From Hemibagrus wyckioides (taxonomy: Eukaryota; Chordata; Actinopteri; Siluriformes; Bagridae): DNA of 64,000 nucleotides. The position numbers and the translations under genes were made by a program. Location: assembly GCF_019097595.1 (NCBI RefSeq), contig NC_080715.1, positions 5,995,573-6,059,572 of the forward strand, read 5' to 3'. Every line of letters starts with the position of its first letter. Position 1 is the first letter of the stretch. The notes below the pieces were generated by a model, which saw nothing but the letters and a program-made list of their open reading frames with translations, did not search any database and was not told where the DNA came from. Below are positions 1-12,893 of the stretch, one piece after another.

Positions 1-119
1 TCACAACCTTCCAATCAGTAGGCCAACACAATCTCCTGTATTCTTCACACATCTGGGCTATGGGATATGTAGGGTGGCTAGATGGTAGCTATTTTCTTAA
101 GGTGAAAAACCACTTCTAA

Positions 120-300
120 GTCCACTGAAATCATCCCAAATTAAGTGTTATGAGACCAACATGAAACCTACTTTTTCAACACCATTCCAAAAGCTATGTT
201 TGGCCCATAAACAAGCTTAGAGCCCACAGTGAAGCATGGTGGTGGCAGTATCTGGATCCACCCTGACCAGGATAAAGCTCTTACTGTAAAGCGATGAATG
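120..300 (+). mobile_element. Tc1-like transposase fragment
   Basis: GAGACCAACATGAAACC, AAGCTATGTTTGGC and CACAGTGAAGCATGGTGGTG followed by GCAGTATCTGG encode, in broken frames, ETN-K and TVKHGGGSI blocks of a Tc1/mariner transposase. Sequence before 120 may belong to the same element but was not recognised. Confidence 0.7.
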
Positions 301-1011
301 AATCGTATACAGTACCTATTGATTTAATGTCATTATGTTTTGTCGGACGTCTTCATTTCTTGAACCGCAGTTATTGAATCTGTGTTTATTTGATTTTAAG
401 CCACTGCACTCCTGAGGCTCAGAACTTCTTTCCGTCGAGCGGTTCAGTCTATTTCCTGCCTCTAATCCGACATCAGCGACAATGAAAAAGCTTTAGTGGT
501 GTAAATCTCTCCTCTACAGCGCTACATTTTCACGACTTATTCATTCATGACAAAATCCATTCACAGTGTGACAGCCTCCACAGCTCTGATGTATGGAGTC
601 TGATCTCTGCGATACCTGAAACCCTCTCGGGGAGAAGAGGGAGGTGTGTGTGTGTGTGTGTGTCTGGAAATGTGCTGTCATTTATAAACAATATAAAATA
701 TAAATGTTCCACTTCTTTATGCGCATCACACTGCATGTCACAGTGTTTTAAGAAATATCACTAACAAGCAGGTTATTTACATAGTGCAGATATTAGATAT
801 TTATGATATTTTTCTATACATTTTAATGTCTTTTTTGCAAGTAGGCTGTGTTTTTCATTTACAGTGTACAGTATTTAGTTGTAATAATCAGTATCTGCAC
901 TGATTATTTATTAATAACAAATAATAGTTATATTTTAACCACGACAACTATTATTGTTGTGAATAAATAAATATATAATAATAATTACAATAGTAATTAT
1001 AATAATACTTC
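301..1011. other. Unique stretch, no gene recognised
   Basis: A GT run lies at 643-663. From 750 it is AT-rich. No exon was recognised. Confidence 0.4.
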
Positions 1012-1070
<59 letters not shown>

Positions 1071-1128
1071 AATAATAATAATAACACTACTACTACTACT
1101 ACTACTACTAATAATAATAATAATAATA
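1012..1128. repeat. Compound (ATT)n-(AAT)n-(CTA)n-(ATA)n array
   Basis: Adjacent ATT and AAT runs are self-complementary and could fold into a hairpin of about 18 bp. Confidence 0.93.
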
Positions 1129-1130
1129 CT

Positions 1131-1985
1131 GTCAGTAGTAGAAGTACAACTTCATTTATTTATTTGTTTGCTTACTTTATTTTAAATTATTTATTTTTTT
1201 AAAATGTGATGCTCTTTTCTGCACATTTTTAAAAATATTTTTTAATTAGACTTGCATTTTGCATGCTATATATAGTTATTTGCTATTCTTTTTGTCGTTT
1301 AATTTTTAATTTTTTTATTTATTTTTCTCCAAGATTGATATCTTATACTTTAGGTCCCGGGCTTTGTTTGAAACATTGATTGGATACTTTGTTCATTCAA
1401 GTTGACTCGCCCATCTCTCGTCCATAAACCTCTCACATATGCAGTGGTTCAGAAAAGCTGCTGATGAGGGCAGGTAGTGGGCGAATCTTTTACGGTAGCC
1501 ATAAATCTGAATCTCACACGAGTAATCAGCGTCGCGTATCTGCCTCCCCTTCTCCTTCACGTTATTTATCCCCCTTTTCACTGAGCAACCTGCTGTTTAT
1601 CTGTCAAACTGTACGGACATATAGTTTCTCGAGGTCGAACGGATTTCCTCTGCGCTGTTTATTTATCCTGAAGCTGGCCGGTTTAGTTTCAGAGCCACGG
1701 GGTGAGATCGTAGCAGAACAGAAAACACTAATTATGTTTGCTATATGAAACTACAATTCATTAATAAAATGTGGAGTTCTAGTGATATGACCTACCAAAT
1801 GGATCCTGAACCAACATTTATCCAACCATCATTTATCTAGATCCACACTGTCTGCATCTGTAAAGTGCTCTGAGTGTCTGTATTTGGATTGTGCACATCT
1901 GGTCTCAACTACATGCCGAGTAAAAGCTATTCATATCTGTATTGTCTGTTCTTTCTGAATAATGAATTCATATTTAGTTAGATAT
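1131..1985. other. Unique stretch, no gene recognised
   Basis: AT-rich at the left. A 94-codon frame at 1464-1748 has no recognisable motif. Confidence 0.4.
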
Positions 1986-2026
1986 TGTGTTTTATGACGA
2001 TCACCTGGTGGTCATCATAAAACACA
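1986..2026. repeat. 41-bp near-perfect palindrome
   Basis: The 20-nt arms TGTGTTTTATGACGATCACC and its inverse (18 of 20 paired) flank a single central T. It could form a hairpin. It may be the fused termini of an old inverted-repeat element. Confidence 0.8.
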
Positions 2027-2140
2027 GAATATACTATAATATACACTACAGATTCTGGCTTTTCTAGCTTTTCTTAAATCACAATTATAGATTTATGGTT
2101 TACAAAAATTGTGGTTATTTTCATCAAAAATGATTGGTAT

Positions 2141-2370
2141 TGGGGGCAGTGGTAGCTCAAGTGGCCAAGACTCTGGGTTGTTGCTCTGAAGATTGGGGTT
2201 CAGGCCCTAGAACTACCAAGCTGCCACCGTTGGGCCCTTGAGCAACCTTTCCCTGCTCCAGGGGAACTGCATCATGGCTGACCTTGTGCTATGACCCCAG
2301 TCCTCCAAGGATGGAATATGTGAAGAAAGAATTTCACTGTGCAGTAATGTATATGTGATAAATAAAGGGT
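2141..2370 (+). repeat. SINE family A, full copy
   Basis: TGGGGGCAGTGGTAGCTCAA (A-box part), GGGGTTCAGGCCC (B box), GCTGCCACCGTTGGGCCCTT, CATGGCTGACCTTGTGC and the tail GTATATGTGATAAATAAAGG. A tRNA-derived SINE. Six further copies or fragments lie in the window. Confidence 0.9.
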
Positions 2371-2390
2371 ACTTAAGTACATGAGGCTTT

Positions 2391-2600
2391 GGGGCAGTGG
2401 TAGCTCAAGAGGTTGGGGTTCAAGCCCCAGAACCACCAAGCTGCCACTGTTGGGCCCATGAGCAAGGCCCCTAACCCACCCTGCTCCAGGGGTGCTGCAT
2501 CATGGCTGACCCTGCGCTCTGACCCCAACCCCCAAGGATGGGATATGCGAAGACAGAATTTCACTGTAATGTATATGTAACAAATAAAAGCTACTTTAAA
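2391..2600 (+). repeat. SINE family A, second tandem copy
   Basis: GGGGCAGTGGTAGCTCAAGA, GGGGTTCAAGCCCC (B box), CATGGCTGACCCTGC and the tail TGTATATGTAACAAATAAAA. The head is shorter than in the copy at 2141. Confidence 0.88.
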
Positions 2601-3838
2601 CAACTGATTAATCAAGATAAATTCCAAAAATTAAGATAATGACTAGAAAAGTGTTTAATAAAAATGCAAAAATCCAACTACAGGTAATGAAAAGTATTTT
2701 AAAAAAGCAGATTAGAAACCAGAGCTACTATTTTACCAAAACTCCAACTCCAGGTTTAATATTTCCACACTATTTCACAGCAGAGTCTGAGCTGCTTATT
2801 AGACTAAAACGAAGCACACACATTTTCCACACACGTCCCTGTCTACATTTAATCCGCCCATTAAAACACTTCTCACCCATTTAGCAAACACGCATCCTGT
2901 AGCAAGCTATAATTGCTCTTGTAAAGAGCGTGTTAGGATCAGTAATGCTCACTCTGATATGGAGTTTATGTATTTCCATTTCTGAATCAGTCACGGCGTC
3001 ATCTCAGCTCCACGACTCTTAATCATATCATTTCATGTTCGGAAGTAAAGCGTGCCGTTCCGCACAATCATCTACACAAATTCAAGCACTAATAAAAGTT
3101 AGGTATATGATGTACATGCTTTTCAGCGCCAGTGTATTTTCAAAGCAAAAAACTTGTCATGTTGTCTAGGTTTTCTGAGAACGAGTATATACTGTTTAGA
3201 AAGAAAATATATTATTGAAAGGGTTTTGATTTTTCAGAAAATTAATGTTTAAACCCGTGACGCATCCAAGACTCATTTCATCATCGGTCACTTAACACCA
3301 TCTTAAAATACCCACAGTGCCTTAAAAGCGATGCAGCAGCAATTTACTTCTTTAGTCTGTCTTGCTTTGTTCTTCTCAAACAAAGCAGCTATAAACTCCA
3401 TCAGTTTATAAATCATCTCGTAGATCGTTAACTTGCTGAGACAAGTCCGTACCATAATTCAGAGCAACTGCACTGCATTCTGGGATTTTAAGTCTAACAT
3501 TTGCACCACTCACTCCACTAATTGTACACTCTCCTTAATTTCTCCTTAATGCGATGCTGAACATTGCTAGAGAAAATAAACTCTTGCTCGATTGTTTACC
3601 GGAGCTAACAGAGAGATCTGTCCATTTTCAGTTATTTTTTCTCCTATTAAACAACTATGCTAGCAATAAAAATAGCACACAACTGCTAGCTTCTCAAGGA
3701 TTAACGAAAGCACAACAACAACTAGCCGAACACAAACTAAACACAAACACATATGAAGATTTCTTACGGTCCATTTCTGAAAACTGAGAATGCAACACCT
3801 CTAAGCAAGATCCTTTATTACAGCAGATGTGTTTAGAA
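2601..3838. other. Unique stretch, no gene recognised
   Basis: No repeats. Small frames at 2639-2884 and 3554-3787 have no family resemblance. Confidence 0.4.
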
Positions 3839-3840
3839 TA

Positions 3841-4136
3841 CAGTGGAACCTCGGTATAGGAATTTAATTGGTTCTGGAGGCGAGTCCTTAAGGCAAAAAA
3901 TTTGTATTGTGAAACAAATTTTCCCATAAGAAATAATGTAAATGCAGATAATCCGTTCCAGACACCCAAAAATATGGCCATTATGAAGCGTATGTAAACT
4001 GTATGGCTGCTTACAAAGAACTGACCCAAGCCAAGCATTCCATGTCAAGGCTCCTCACAGGAAGTCGTGCCACCAAGCTTGGGCTAAAAATAGAACAGAC
4101 CATAAGGGAGGGAATTCACATCCAGAGGTTCCACTG
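3841..4136. mobile_element. 296-bp pogo/Tigger-like MITE with TA duplication
   Basis: The left terminus CAGTGGAACCTCGG (3841) and the right terminus CCAGAGGTTCCACTG (ending 4136) are inverted, with 12 matching bases. TA flanks both ends (3839-3840 and 4137-4138). The interior is AT-rich at the left and non-coding. Confidence 0.88.
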
Positions 4137-4138
4137 TA

Positions 4139-4708
4139 TTATTTTTTTTAACCCTTTAAACTTCATAACCTTGGCTGAATCTCAGTGAGTTTCTCAGTAA
4201 ATTCAATTTGTTTTGTAAAACACACAATCACTAGCATTAAAAACCTTGATATTAATGATTTATTACTAACACAGTGCTATGGGTTATGAATAAAAAGAGT
4301 GGGGAAGAAATAAACCTACCGAAAGCAGGTAGTTCTGTTTCTTGATTCGAGTTGATGTACTTGCTCTTTTCTCAACCTGCCTCGATTTAGTAAGTTGAAG
4401 ACATCCATATGAGCTGAATGTGTGCTAACTGGTCAGTGACAGAAGACTGAAGACTGAATCTATAAAGCAGAACTGAGTGAGAAGTCGATCTTCCAGAACT
4501 TGATGTTATCCATCACGCTGGTGATTGTTTTAGTCACCAAGAATAAACAGACAAAATAATAATAAAGGCACCATAAAAATTTATGACTATTAAAAATTTC
4601 ATTGTATGCAAGACATCCGCTTTTTTCTAGCAGTTTTTATAAATAAACACAACCACAATCACATTATTTATATTGAAGAAATCTTAAATATAGATCAGAT
4701 TTATTTAC
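4139..4708. other. Unique AT-rich stretch
   Basis: Nothing recognisable. Confidence 0.4.
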
Positions 4709-5505
4709 ACACAGATCAGCCATAACATTAAACCCACTGACAAGAGAAAGAAGAATTTTCATTACAAATATTAGCAGCAGACCAGTCAGTTCTCAAAAGT
4801 TGATGTGTGGGAAGCAGGAAAAATGGGCAGGCATAAGGATCATCACAGAAAATCTGCGACAGGGTAATAAGCACCCAAGGCTTACTCAAGGCTAGCCATT
4901 CTGGTCTGATCCCACAGATGAGCTACTGGAGCAGAAAAGGCTGGAAAAAAAACAGATCTGATACGAAGGATTCCAATCACACAGAGCATCACAGCTTGCT
5001 GTATATGGAGCTGTATAGCTACAGAGCATCAGCGTGACAATGGAAGTAGGTGGTCTGGTCTGATGAATCAATTTTTCTTTTACAATTCCAAGTGGATTGC
5101 CATGTGCATACACATTTCTTACCTGGAAAAGAGATGGCACCAGGATGCACTACAGGAAGAAGGTAAGCCAGAGTAGGCAGAGTGAAGCTTTGGGTGATCT
5201 TCTGCTGCACCAAGCACATGCAAAAGTATTCCGTAATGGCAGTGTCCTCTTTCAGCAGGACAATGCTTCCTGCTACACTGTGAAAACCATTTGAGGAACA
5301 TGACAAAGAGTTCAAGGTGTTGACATGGCCTCCAAATTCCCCAGATCTCAATCTGATCGAGCGTGTCTGGGATGTGCTGGGCAAAACAGTCTACTCCATG
5401 ATGGCCCCACCTCAAAACCTGACCAGATAACACAGCACACCTGAGGAGTTCATGCCTTGACGAGTCAGAGCTGTTTTGGTGGCACAAAGGGAACTACACA
5501 ATATA
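4709..5505 (+). mobile_element. Tc1-like transposon, decayed
   Basis: It starts CAGATCAGCCATAACATTAA. It keeps three parts of the catalytic domain in broken frames: SDESIFLL-like sequence near 5059, FQQDNA near 5252, and NSPDLNLIERVWDVLGK at about 5334-5384. It ends with TGCCTTGACGAGTCAGAGCTG and ACACAATAT. Deletions remove the region between the first and second acidic residues. Same family as 41141-41564. Confidence 0.85.
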
Positions 5506-6540
5506 TGTCACTGCAGATCGCTGTGTATTTACACAGTGAGGTTCACACACAAACACATTTCTTATTGCGTGTGTCATCATGTCCTAAAGCATCTGAAGTT
5601 TCTCTAAAAGGCAGCAGAAAGTGAGAAAATGAAACTTGGGTACTCAGGATGTCCTGTAGGTGATGGATTTAATCTCATATCTGCTATCTGGCAAATCATC
5701 AAGCATTTCCTCTATTTTATTCCTCGCCATTTATCTCTGCGGCTGCTGACTCTCTCAGAAACGATCGTATTTACTCCATTCAGCATCTCACCTGAGCTAG
5801 CCATATCCATCTCCAAGATGTACGGCACGGTGCCAGCTGTGCTAATGTGTTTAACAAGTCTCCGCTAAGGCACGGGCAGGTTTTGCGTCGGAGATGAACA
5901 GACTGATGTCGGGGTGTGAGATATGCCTGCCGTCGAGACGAGGGCGCTTTTAATGCCTTCACAAACAAAGTTACAAATCTTAGGCGACAAGTCCAGCTGC
6001 GTGAGCCGCCGATGCCTGAGGACGCCCGAGGTGCTTGGCTTCGTCAGGCTCGGCTGAGGAGACCGATACCTCTTCCTGTCTCACGTTCTGCTCCTATGAA
6101 AGTACCTGCATTAGTCAAAAGAGTTGAATATTTCAAATTGATGGTATCTGACAGTACTTTTTTCTAGTTATGCAAGTGATTTCAGCTTTAAAAGTTTCAA
6201 AGCCAGACGGAGAGAACACTTTATAACCGCTTATTGCTTTCGGGTAATAGAAGTCATTAGTCAGCGGCTGTGTATAAAATGTTTACCGTGCACATCTGAG
6301 ATCCTGTTTCAAATTTCAGAAGTTGGGAAAAAGCTTGTCTGGGCACTTCATTTACTTTCATATTCCGTCGTGTATATTAATAGATAGAAAACATACTGAT
6401 ATACTGAATAATTAATAATGAACCCCTTCAAGAGGAAATGATGAAATCGTCTGAAATTGTTTTTAGAGATAAACACACTCACACCTTCCTCCCTCACACA
6501 TACTACTTTTTTTCCTTTGGTTAAAGTGTCCTCAGATAAT
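5506..6540. other. Unique stretch with a candidate conserved block
   Basis: 5690-6110 is GC-richer and repeat-free, with open frames on both strands that match no family. Possibly conserved non-coding. Confidence 0.3.
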
Positions 6541-6683
6541 TAAAAAAAAAAAAAAAAAAAAGGAATAATAATAATAATAATAAAAAAGAAATAAATTATA
6601 TCAAATAAAATATTACACAACAGAAAGTAATGACATTTTCTGAAAATTCTTATTAATGACTCCATAAAAAAAAAAAAAAAAAA

Positions 6684-7353
6684 ATTATTTAGCTGATGCG
6701 CTGCAATGGCCGAGCTGCATTATTGGAAATTTTCAATGCTCTTTAAGTGTTTCATTGGCATTTGGGAGTTTATGGAGTGTTATGGATGTAAATAAATGTA
6801 AATCGGTCATGCTGGGAATGATACAGTGATGCTGACATTGAAAACGAGTGCATCATGCAGCAGTCTTGTTCCATAATAAATAAATATTGTGAACTGTGAT
6901 TATGATTAATACCCTGTTAGTCTCACTGCTTCAACCCTTGATTTGAAATACCTGATTTCAAGTCAGTTCCATCCCTGGTGTTCATTTTTTAACTTTAGTT
7001 TAATTTTAAATCTGAGCTTTCTTCATTACGGATAACCCGGCTCTGCTTTTGCCTCACCGGTGCTTGTGCCCCTGTCTGTGGCACTGATCATGAATTTCTC
7101 ATTGTCTCTAATAGACATGCTTGAGTATGCAAACCCATCCTGCACCTGCGTCCTCGGGTAAATGGAAGTACAGTCTGTGTCCATAACGAGTCCAATACTG
7201 AAAATTTGGAAATAGTGAAAGATAATCATAGATCTTTGAGACAGCCATGTCTGTTGCGGTTATAAATTCCTGTCTGTCTGGATCTCCGATTTCTTCCTTC
7301 CATGGTTAAGTAGCCTTTATTCTTTATTCCTTTTCTTATTCTTACTTAATCTA
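6684..7353. other. Unique stretch, no gene recognised
   Basis: Preceded by poly-A/AAT runs at 6541-6592 and 6665-6683. No repeat family or exon was seen. Confidence 0.4.
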
Positions 7354-7555
7354 ATTCTTTCTTCACATATCCCATCCTTGGAGGGTTAGGGTCAGAGCAC
7401 AGGGTCAGCCATGATGCAGCACCCCTGGAGCAGGAGGGGGTTGAGGGCCTTGCTCAAGGTCCCAACAGTGGCAGCTTAACAGTGCTGACGCTTGAACCCT
7501 GATCTTCTGATCAACAACCCAGAGTCTTAACCATTTGAGCTATCACCAACCCTGA
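7354..7555 (-). repeat. SINE family A
   Basis: On the minus strand it reads GGTGATAGCTCAAATGGTTA, GGTTCAAGCGTCAGCACTG, CATGGCTGACCCTGTGCTC and GGGATATGTGAAGAAAGAAT. The extreme tail is lost. Confidence 0.85.
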
Positions 7556-8348
7556 TAGCTCTTCTGATGTCTTCTAATGAAGCTAGTGAAGTTACCTAAA
7601 AAGTGTGATGCAGCAGTGATTTAGTCATTTAATCTGCAGGATTAAATCTCTCACCTCTATTATGAGTCCATGTTCTCACATCAGTGTCTGAAATGCCTTC
7701 ATGCTGGATTTCTCATAAACTTGGTGTTTAACATGGAAAAACAGTGAGGGGGCCAAAAAAGAAGCTCTGGCTCCAAGTCCCTATCTCCATCTGACTCACT
7801 TTTACCAGACAAAATGACATAAAGGACGTTCCCAAGGCCAAAGCACACGAAAAGTCATCAATATTCACATTTTTTCCTTCATACTGGCTTCACAGCTTGT
7901 TAAAGCTGGTTTGCTAATGTAAATCAGACCACAATCCGAAACAGATTTATTTCCCATATTTCCCATGGATACCGACGTGATAGATCTGTGAGAATCAGCA
8001 ATCAGAAACAGATTGAGCAGAGAGCTGAACTACTCCCCCTCTCACCTGACAGCCCGTTTGATAAATTTACACAGCAACAGGAAAGGAGGGATGCAATCAT
8101 TACAAAACTCGCTGTTCAGCACTAATAATTATTTTTGCTCGTCTCAAGGCCGGAGTCTTGCGTCTGAGCAAAACACGCGAGCTGAGTGCTTCCTTTATCC
8201 TTCGGCTCTAAATGAGCCACACAAGCACGGCTTTTTTTGTCGTGTCGAGCTACACGGCGAGCTTGAATGAGATCCCATCAGGCAAAGGCTGTACTGACGT
8301 GCCTCAGTTGCTTTGCTCCAATTAAGGCTATTTATTGTGCCTGTGTGC
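7556..8348. other. Unique stretch, no gene recognised
   Basis: 7980-8340 is repeat-free and could hold conserved non-coding sequence. No exon was recognised. Confidence 0.35.
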
Positions 8349-8579
8349 AGGTGTGTGTGTGTGTGTGTGTGTGTGGAGCCTTTATTCAGTAATGACAAAG
8401 CAAGGCACGTTGTCACCCTCGCTGCTCTTTCGAGCATTTCCGATTCATCCGTGTCGCAGCAGGTAGACAAGCATTGTGCATCCATAATTAAGGATAGATT
8501 CAATCATCATTGTTGTCATTACTGTGACTGATGCACACTTGTCTTCTCTCACTGTGTGTGTGTGTGTGTGTGTGTGTGC
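8349..8579. repeat. Two GT microsatellites 180 bp apart
   Basis: (GT)n at 8350-8375 and (TG)n at 8553-8579, with unique sequence between. Confidence 0.95.
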
Positions 8580-9231
8580 ATGTACATATGCAGCAGACCA
8601 GCAGGATTCTGACTCCTCAAGACAACACGTCACCTTTCTTTAAAGTACCTGTCAGTTTGTATTTGTATGCATGCTCTTATTAAAAAGACCCATTACGCTG
8701 AAAGCCTATTGTTCCTGATTTATGAAATGCGATCAGACTTGATTTATTTGATGCCTCGTGTCAGCTGCCATAGCACTTACCCTCAGGAGGGCTAATATAT
8801 ATCTTGTGGCTACAGCATGACAAACCATGTAGCATTATGTCCTTTTTATAGACCAAATTGCAGTCAAAGATTGTAGAGAATGAGCCAGAAGAGGAATGGT
8901 CGTGTTTAACAGACATGGGGTTATAGAAGAAGGGCGTGGCATTTAGTGACATCACTGTATTGCATCTTGTAATACTGGACTGATTTAGTCACTATATCTA
9001 CAACACTACAACAACAACAACGACTTAAACAGGAGCCAGATATGACTCGGGAATTAATGAGGAAGATTCTGGGCTTGTTTAGGGCGGAGCTAACAAGAGG
9101 TTTGTTTTCACCAAGGAGTACCACAAAGAAAATTAATCACCACCTACTGACCAGTCAGAATCAAGAATTCAGCAGTGCTGTGGTATAACTGGAAAAAAGA
9201 AATGAAAGGTTTGCTTTTATTGAGTGTCACT
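8580..9231. other. Unique stretch with a short dispersed motif
   Basis: 9146-9190 (GACCAGTCAGAATCAAGAAT, TTCAGCAGTGCTGTGGT) is also found in variant form at 47018-47055, and on the other strand near 22750. It is a short interspersed or MITE-derived motif. No gene was seen. Confidence 0.45.
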
Positions 9232-10170
9232 GCATCCATCCATCTTCATACATCTATGTCCATCATCCATCTCTAACCATCTATACACCCAGCTCCATCT
9301 ATTGCCATACCTCTTTGCTTTTCCCTCCATCTCCACCCATCCATCAACCCATCCAACTCCATACATCTGTATCAACCCATCTCCATCAGTCCATCTTACT
9401 TAATCCATCCATCCATCCATCCATCCATCCATCCATCCATCTCAACCCATTTCCATCAGTCCATCATCCTTAATCCATCCATCCAACCATCCATCCATCC
9501 ATCCAACAATCAATCCATCATTCAAACAATCAATCCATATCAACGCATCTCTATCAGTCTATCTTATTTATCCATCCATCCATCCATCCATCATTTCAAC
9601 AATCAATCCATATCAACCCATCTCCATCAGTCCATCTTACTTAATCCATCCATCCATCATTTCTGCCATCCATCCATCCATCCATCCATCATTCTAAAAA
9701 TCAATCCATATCAACCCTTCCCCATCAGTCCATCTTACTTAATCCATCCACCCAAAAGTCCAACAATTAATCCATATGTACTCATCTCCATCAGTCCATC
9801 TTACTTAATCCATCCATCCATCCTTACTTATCCATCCATCCAACAATCAATCCATATCAACCCATCTCGATCAGTCCATCTTACTTAATCCATCCATCCA
9901 TCCATCCATCCATTAATCCATATCAACCCATCTCGATCAGTCCATCTTACTTAATCCATCCATCCATCCAAAATTTCTACCATCTATCCATCCATCCATC
10001 CATTAATCCATATCAACCCATCTCCATCAGTCCATCCTCCTTCTATCCATTCATCCAAAATTCCAACAACTAATCCATATCAACCCATCTCCATCAGTCC
10101 ATTTTCCTTCCATCCTTCCATCCATCCAAAATTCCATCCATCCATCCATGTACAGTATATTCATCTCTAT
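9232..10170. repeat. (CATC)n-based minisatellite, 0.94 kb
   Basis: CATC tetranucleotides alternate with a conserved word ATCAACCCATCTCCATCAGT CCATCTTACTTAATCC that recurs at 66-90-bp spacing (for example TCAACCCATC at 9857, 9923 and 10013). This is a higher-order array. Confidence 0.93.
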
Positions 10171-11425
10171 CCATCAATCTTAGACATGCTATATTGTGGA
10201 GATAAAACTAAAATGTTCCAGGGTAAGCATGCCTCATGTGCATTTCCCCATTTTCCTAAATCTAAATCCTGAGTGTCTTTTAGTTCCATTTTCTTTTCCA
10301 TGCTTATTTCAACTGTAATTCTCCTAACAGCCATGTTCTCTATATGCTACATTTTCCTCTCATATCTTCGCCTCATAAGCACGAGAGACTCCATCAGTAA
10401 TGGATGCAGTTATGTTAATGAGTTTGAAATGAAGCTTGCGTCCAGAGCAGCTCATTCAGAGAGGAAGTGCTGAAAGGAGAAAACATCCATACAGCGTTCA
10501 CTTGGTGTGGATGATTACTGCTTCATTCTAAACTCAGAACTCCAGAGTGCAGCTCAGTGCAAAAATAAATAAATAAATAATACAACTATGCAACATTTTG
10601 CTAAATGTAAAAATATCTGACGTTACGATATATGTTTGTGCCAGAACTGGTCTGACATTTTGAGGTTTTCACTGGGTGGACTGGTGACAAATTCTTGACT
10701 ACTTTTTTAATTAAAAGTGACATCTGGAGTTCTCTGAAGATTATCTGTTATGAGGATAGAGCATTCACAAGAAGAGACATAACCGTAGTCAATAGAATCT
10801 GCCAGCCTTGACTAGCCAAAAAATGTAAACAAATTAATATTTAGTTAATTGTATATTTACCCTCCTAGAAGTATTTTATTATAAATTCTTGACAATAAAT
10901 TGAACACATATGCCTTTGGGCAGTTCTTGGCTACCTAGACCCAATAGCACAAGCTAGCTAGATAGTTAAAAACATCCAATAATTAGATAAAATATTTTCC
11001 TTCAAACAGCCTGCCAGTTATTCAAGACTTCATACAGCTACTAGCAAGCGACCATTCTTGCTTAGCTAGCAGAAAAATCCCTGAAAATCAGATAATCTCA
11101 TATGAAAGCAGCCAGTCAACATATTGGACCGCTAGTCTCTTGAGTCAACTGTTTTACATGTTAATGTTCTGTAATTTTATTCATCCAGTTCCTTCATACA
11201 ATGTAGCATTTAAATGTAATTCAGTTCTGTTATACGACGTGTGGCAATAATAAAGGCTTCTAATTCTTCTTCTTCCAGACTTATAAAGGTAACTAACATG
11301 AAGAAATGTCAACAGCAGTCACCTTTTTCAATACTTAGTGGTCAATGATTCAGTTATGGCTTCACATACAATTCAAAGTGCTTGCATTTTGTGGAAACTC
11401 CTCTGTCCATTGTTTTCATCACCAA
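10171..11425. other. Unique stretch, no gene recognised
   Basis: Ordinary AT-rich sequence. A 66-codon frame at 10273-10473 has a hydrophobic start but no family resemblance. Confidence 0.4.
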
Positions 11426-11605
11426 CATGTTTAAGAAGTTTTAAGATGATTATGTCAGTAAATCAAATGTCTGTAATCTCTCCCCTTTCTCTGCTAATGT
11501 TTTTAGCCCTGTAGCTAGTCTCTACTCCAAGTCAAATCGATCATACATCATTGGTACAGTGGGAGAGGAAATAGGTTAGATAGATACCATGCTTGTGGTA
11601 AGCGT
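11426..11605 (+). repeat. Dispersed repeat, copy 1
   Basis: TTTAAGAAGTTTTAAGATGA, AATCAAATGTCTGTAATCTC and GCTAATGTTTTTAGCCCTGT, then CAGTGGGAGAGGAAATAGGTT. Same as 14455-14640. Confidence 0.78.
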
Positions 11606-11699
11606 AAAAACCTCTCTCTTACACACACACACAAACATTTAGACAAGTTAGTACAATAAAAATGTACAGTATTTACTAGAATAGATTATAAAATTGTGT

Positions 11700-12355
11700 A
11701 AAATTGTGTAAGGCGTCAAGTGTCCAGGTATCCAGGCATAATGCCCAAGTGTAAATTGTCAAGGTGTCCAAGTTTAAAGTGTCAGCTGACAAGTGTCCTA
11801 GTAGCTAAACATCTAAGCAGCCAGGTGTCCAGGTGTCCAAATGCTCAAGTATTCAGGTGTCCAAATGTCTAAGTGCCAAGGTGTCCAAGTGTCTAAATGT
11901 CCAGGTGTCCAAATGTCAACTGACAACTGTCCTAGTTGCTAAATATCCAAGAAGCCAGGTGTCCAAATGCACAAGTGTCCAGGTGTCCAAATATCAACTG
12001 ACAGGTATCCTAGTTGGTAACTATCCAAGCAGCCAGGTGTCCAAATGCTCAAGTGCCATGGTGCCCAAGTGCCCAAATGTCCAAGGTGTCCAAATGTCAA
12101 CTGACAAATGTCCTAGTTGCTAAATATCCAAGTTGTTAAATATCCAAGCAGCCAAGTGCCCAGGTGTCCAAATATCAACTCACAAGTGTCCTAGGTACTA
12201 AACATCTAAGCAGCCAAGTGTCCAGCTGTCCAAATGTCCAAGTCTCCAAGTGTAAACTGCAAGTGTCCACATGCAAAGTTTCTAAGGGTCGAGTTGCCAA
12301 TTGTCCAAGTGTAAATTGCAGATGTCCAAGTGTCAAGTTTTGCAAGGGTCAGCGA
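11700..12355. repeat. GTCC minisatellite (AAGTGTCCAGGTGTCCAAATG)
   Basis: Imperfect 8-12-bp GTGTCCAG/AATGTCCAAG units are grouped into a longer pattern of roughly 75-115 bp that recurs several times, marked by ATCAACTGACAAGTGTCCTAGT TGCTAAATATCCAAGCAGCC. The Ser/Lys/Val/Cys-rich frames across it (SKCLNVQVSKCQ) are products of the repeat. Confidence 0.93.
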
Positions 12356-12359
12356 GGCA

Positions 12360-12857
12360 TCAGGGAAACACAGAACACAGTGAAAAGGGCGTATTAAGTG
12401 ACTTGGTGATATGTGGGACGCAGATGACTGCAGATTGTCTAGGAATTGTTCGTTAAATCATTTCAATACATGAATCCAATCAGAGAAAGCACTAGCGTTG
12501 ATCTGCTCCAGAAGCTGCTCTGATCTATATTTAGTAAACCAGAGACCCTGAGCTACAGCTATATTTATTAATACTGCTACAGAATTCAGTACTCACTTTG
12601 ATCTGTTGGAATACTGGGTCAGCATTCGGACTACGGTCCATCGGTCAACAACACACTCTAAATATCCCCCAGACTGGATAATTGGAAGTATGGTATATTT
12701 GAGATTGCTAAAAATGTTTGTCCAAAAGCTGGGTTAAAAAACTTGGATAATGTATTATACTGTTGGAGCAAAGCAGCACATCCAAAATGATCCACCCAGA
12801 TACAAGTTCTTAGTAGTTGTAATGACATAATTCTGTAGGCTATGTGATCAAGTGCGT

Positions 12858-12893
<36 letters not shown>

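Noticed and set aside
2141..2370. tRNA gene suggested by the A- and B-box-like words
   Set aside because: The sequence continues into a SINE body and LINE-like tail, occurs in many copies and does not fold as a cloverleaf.
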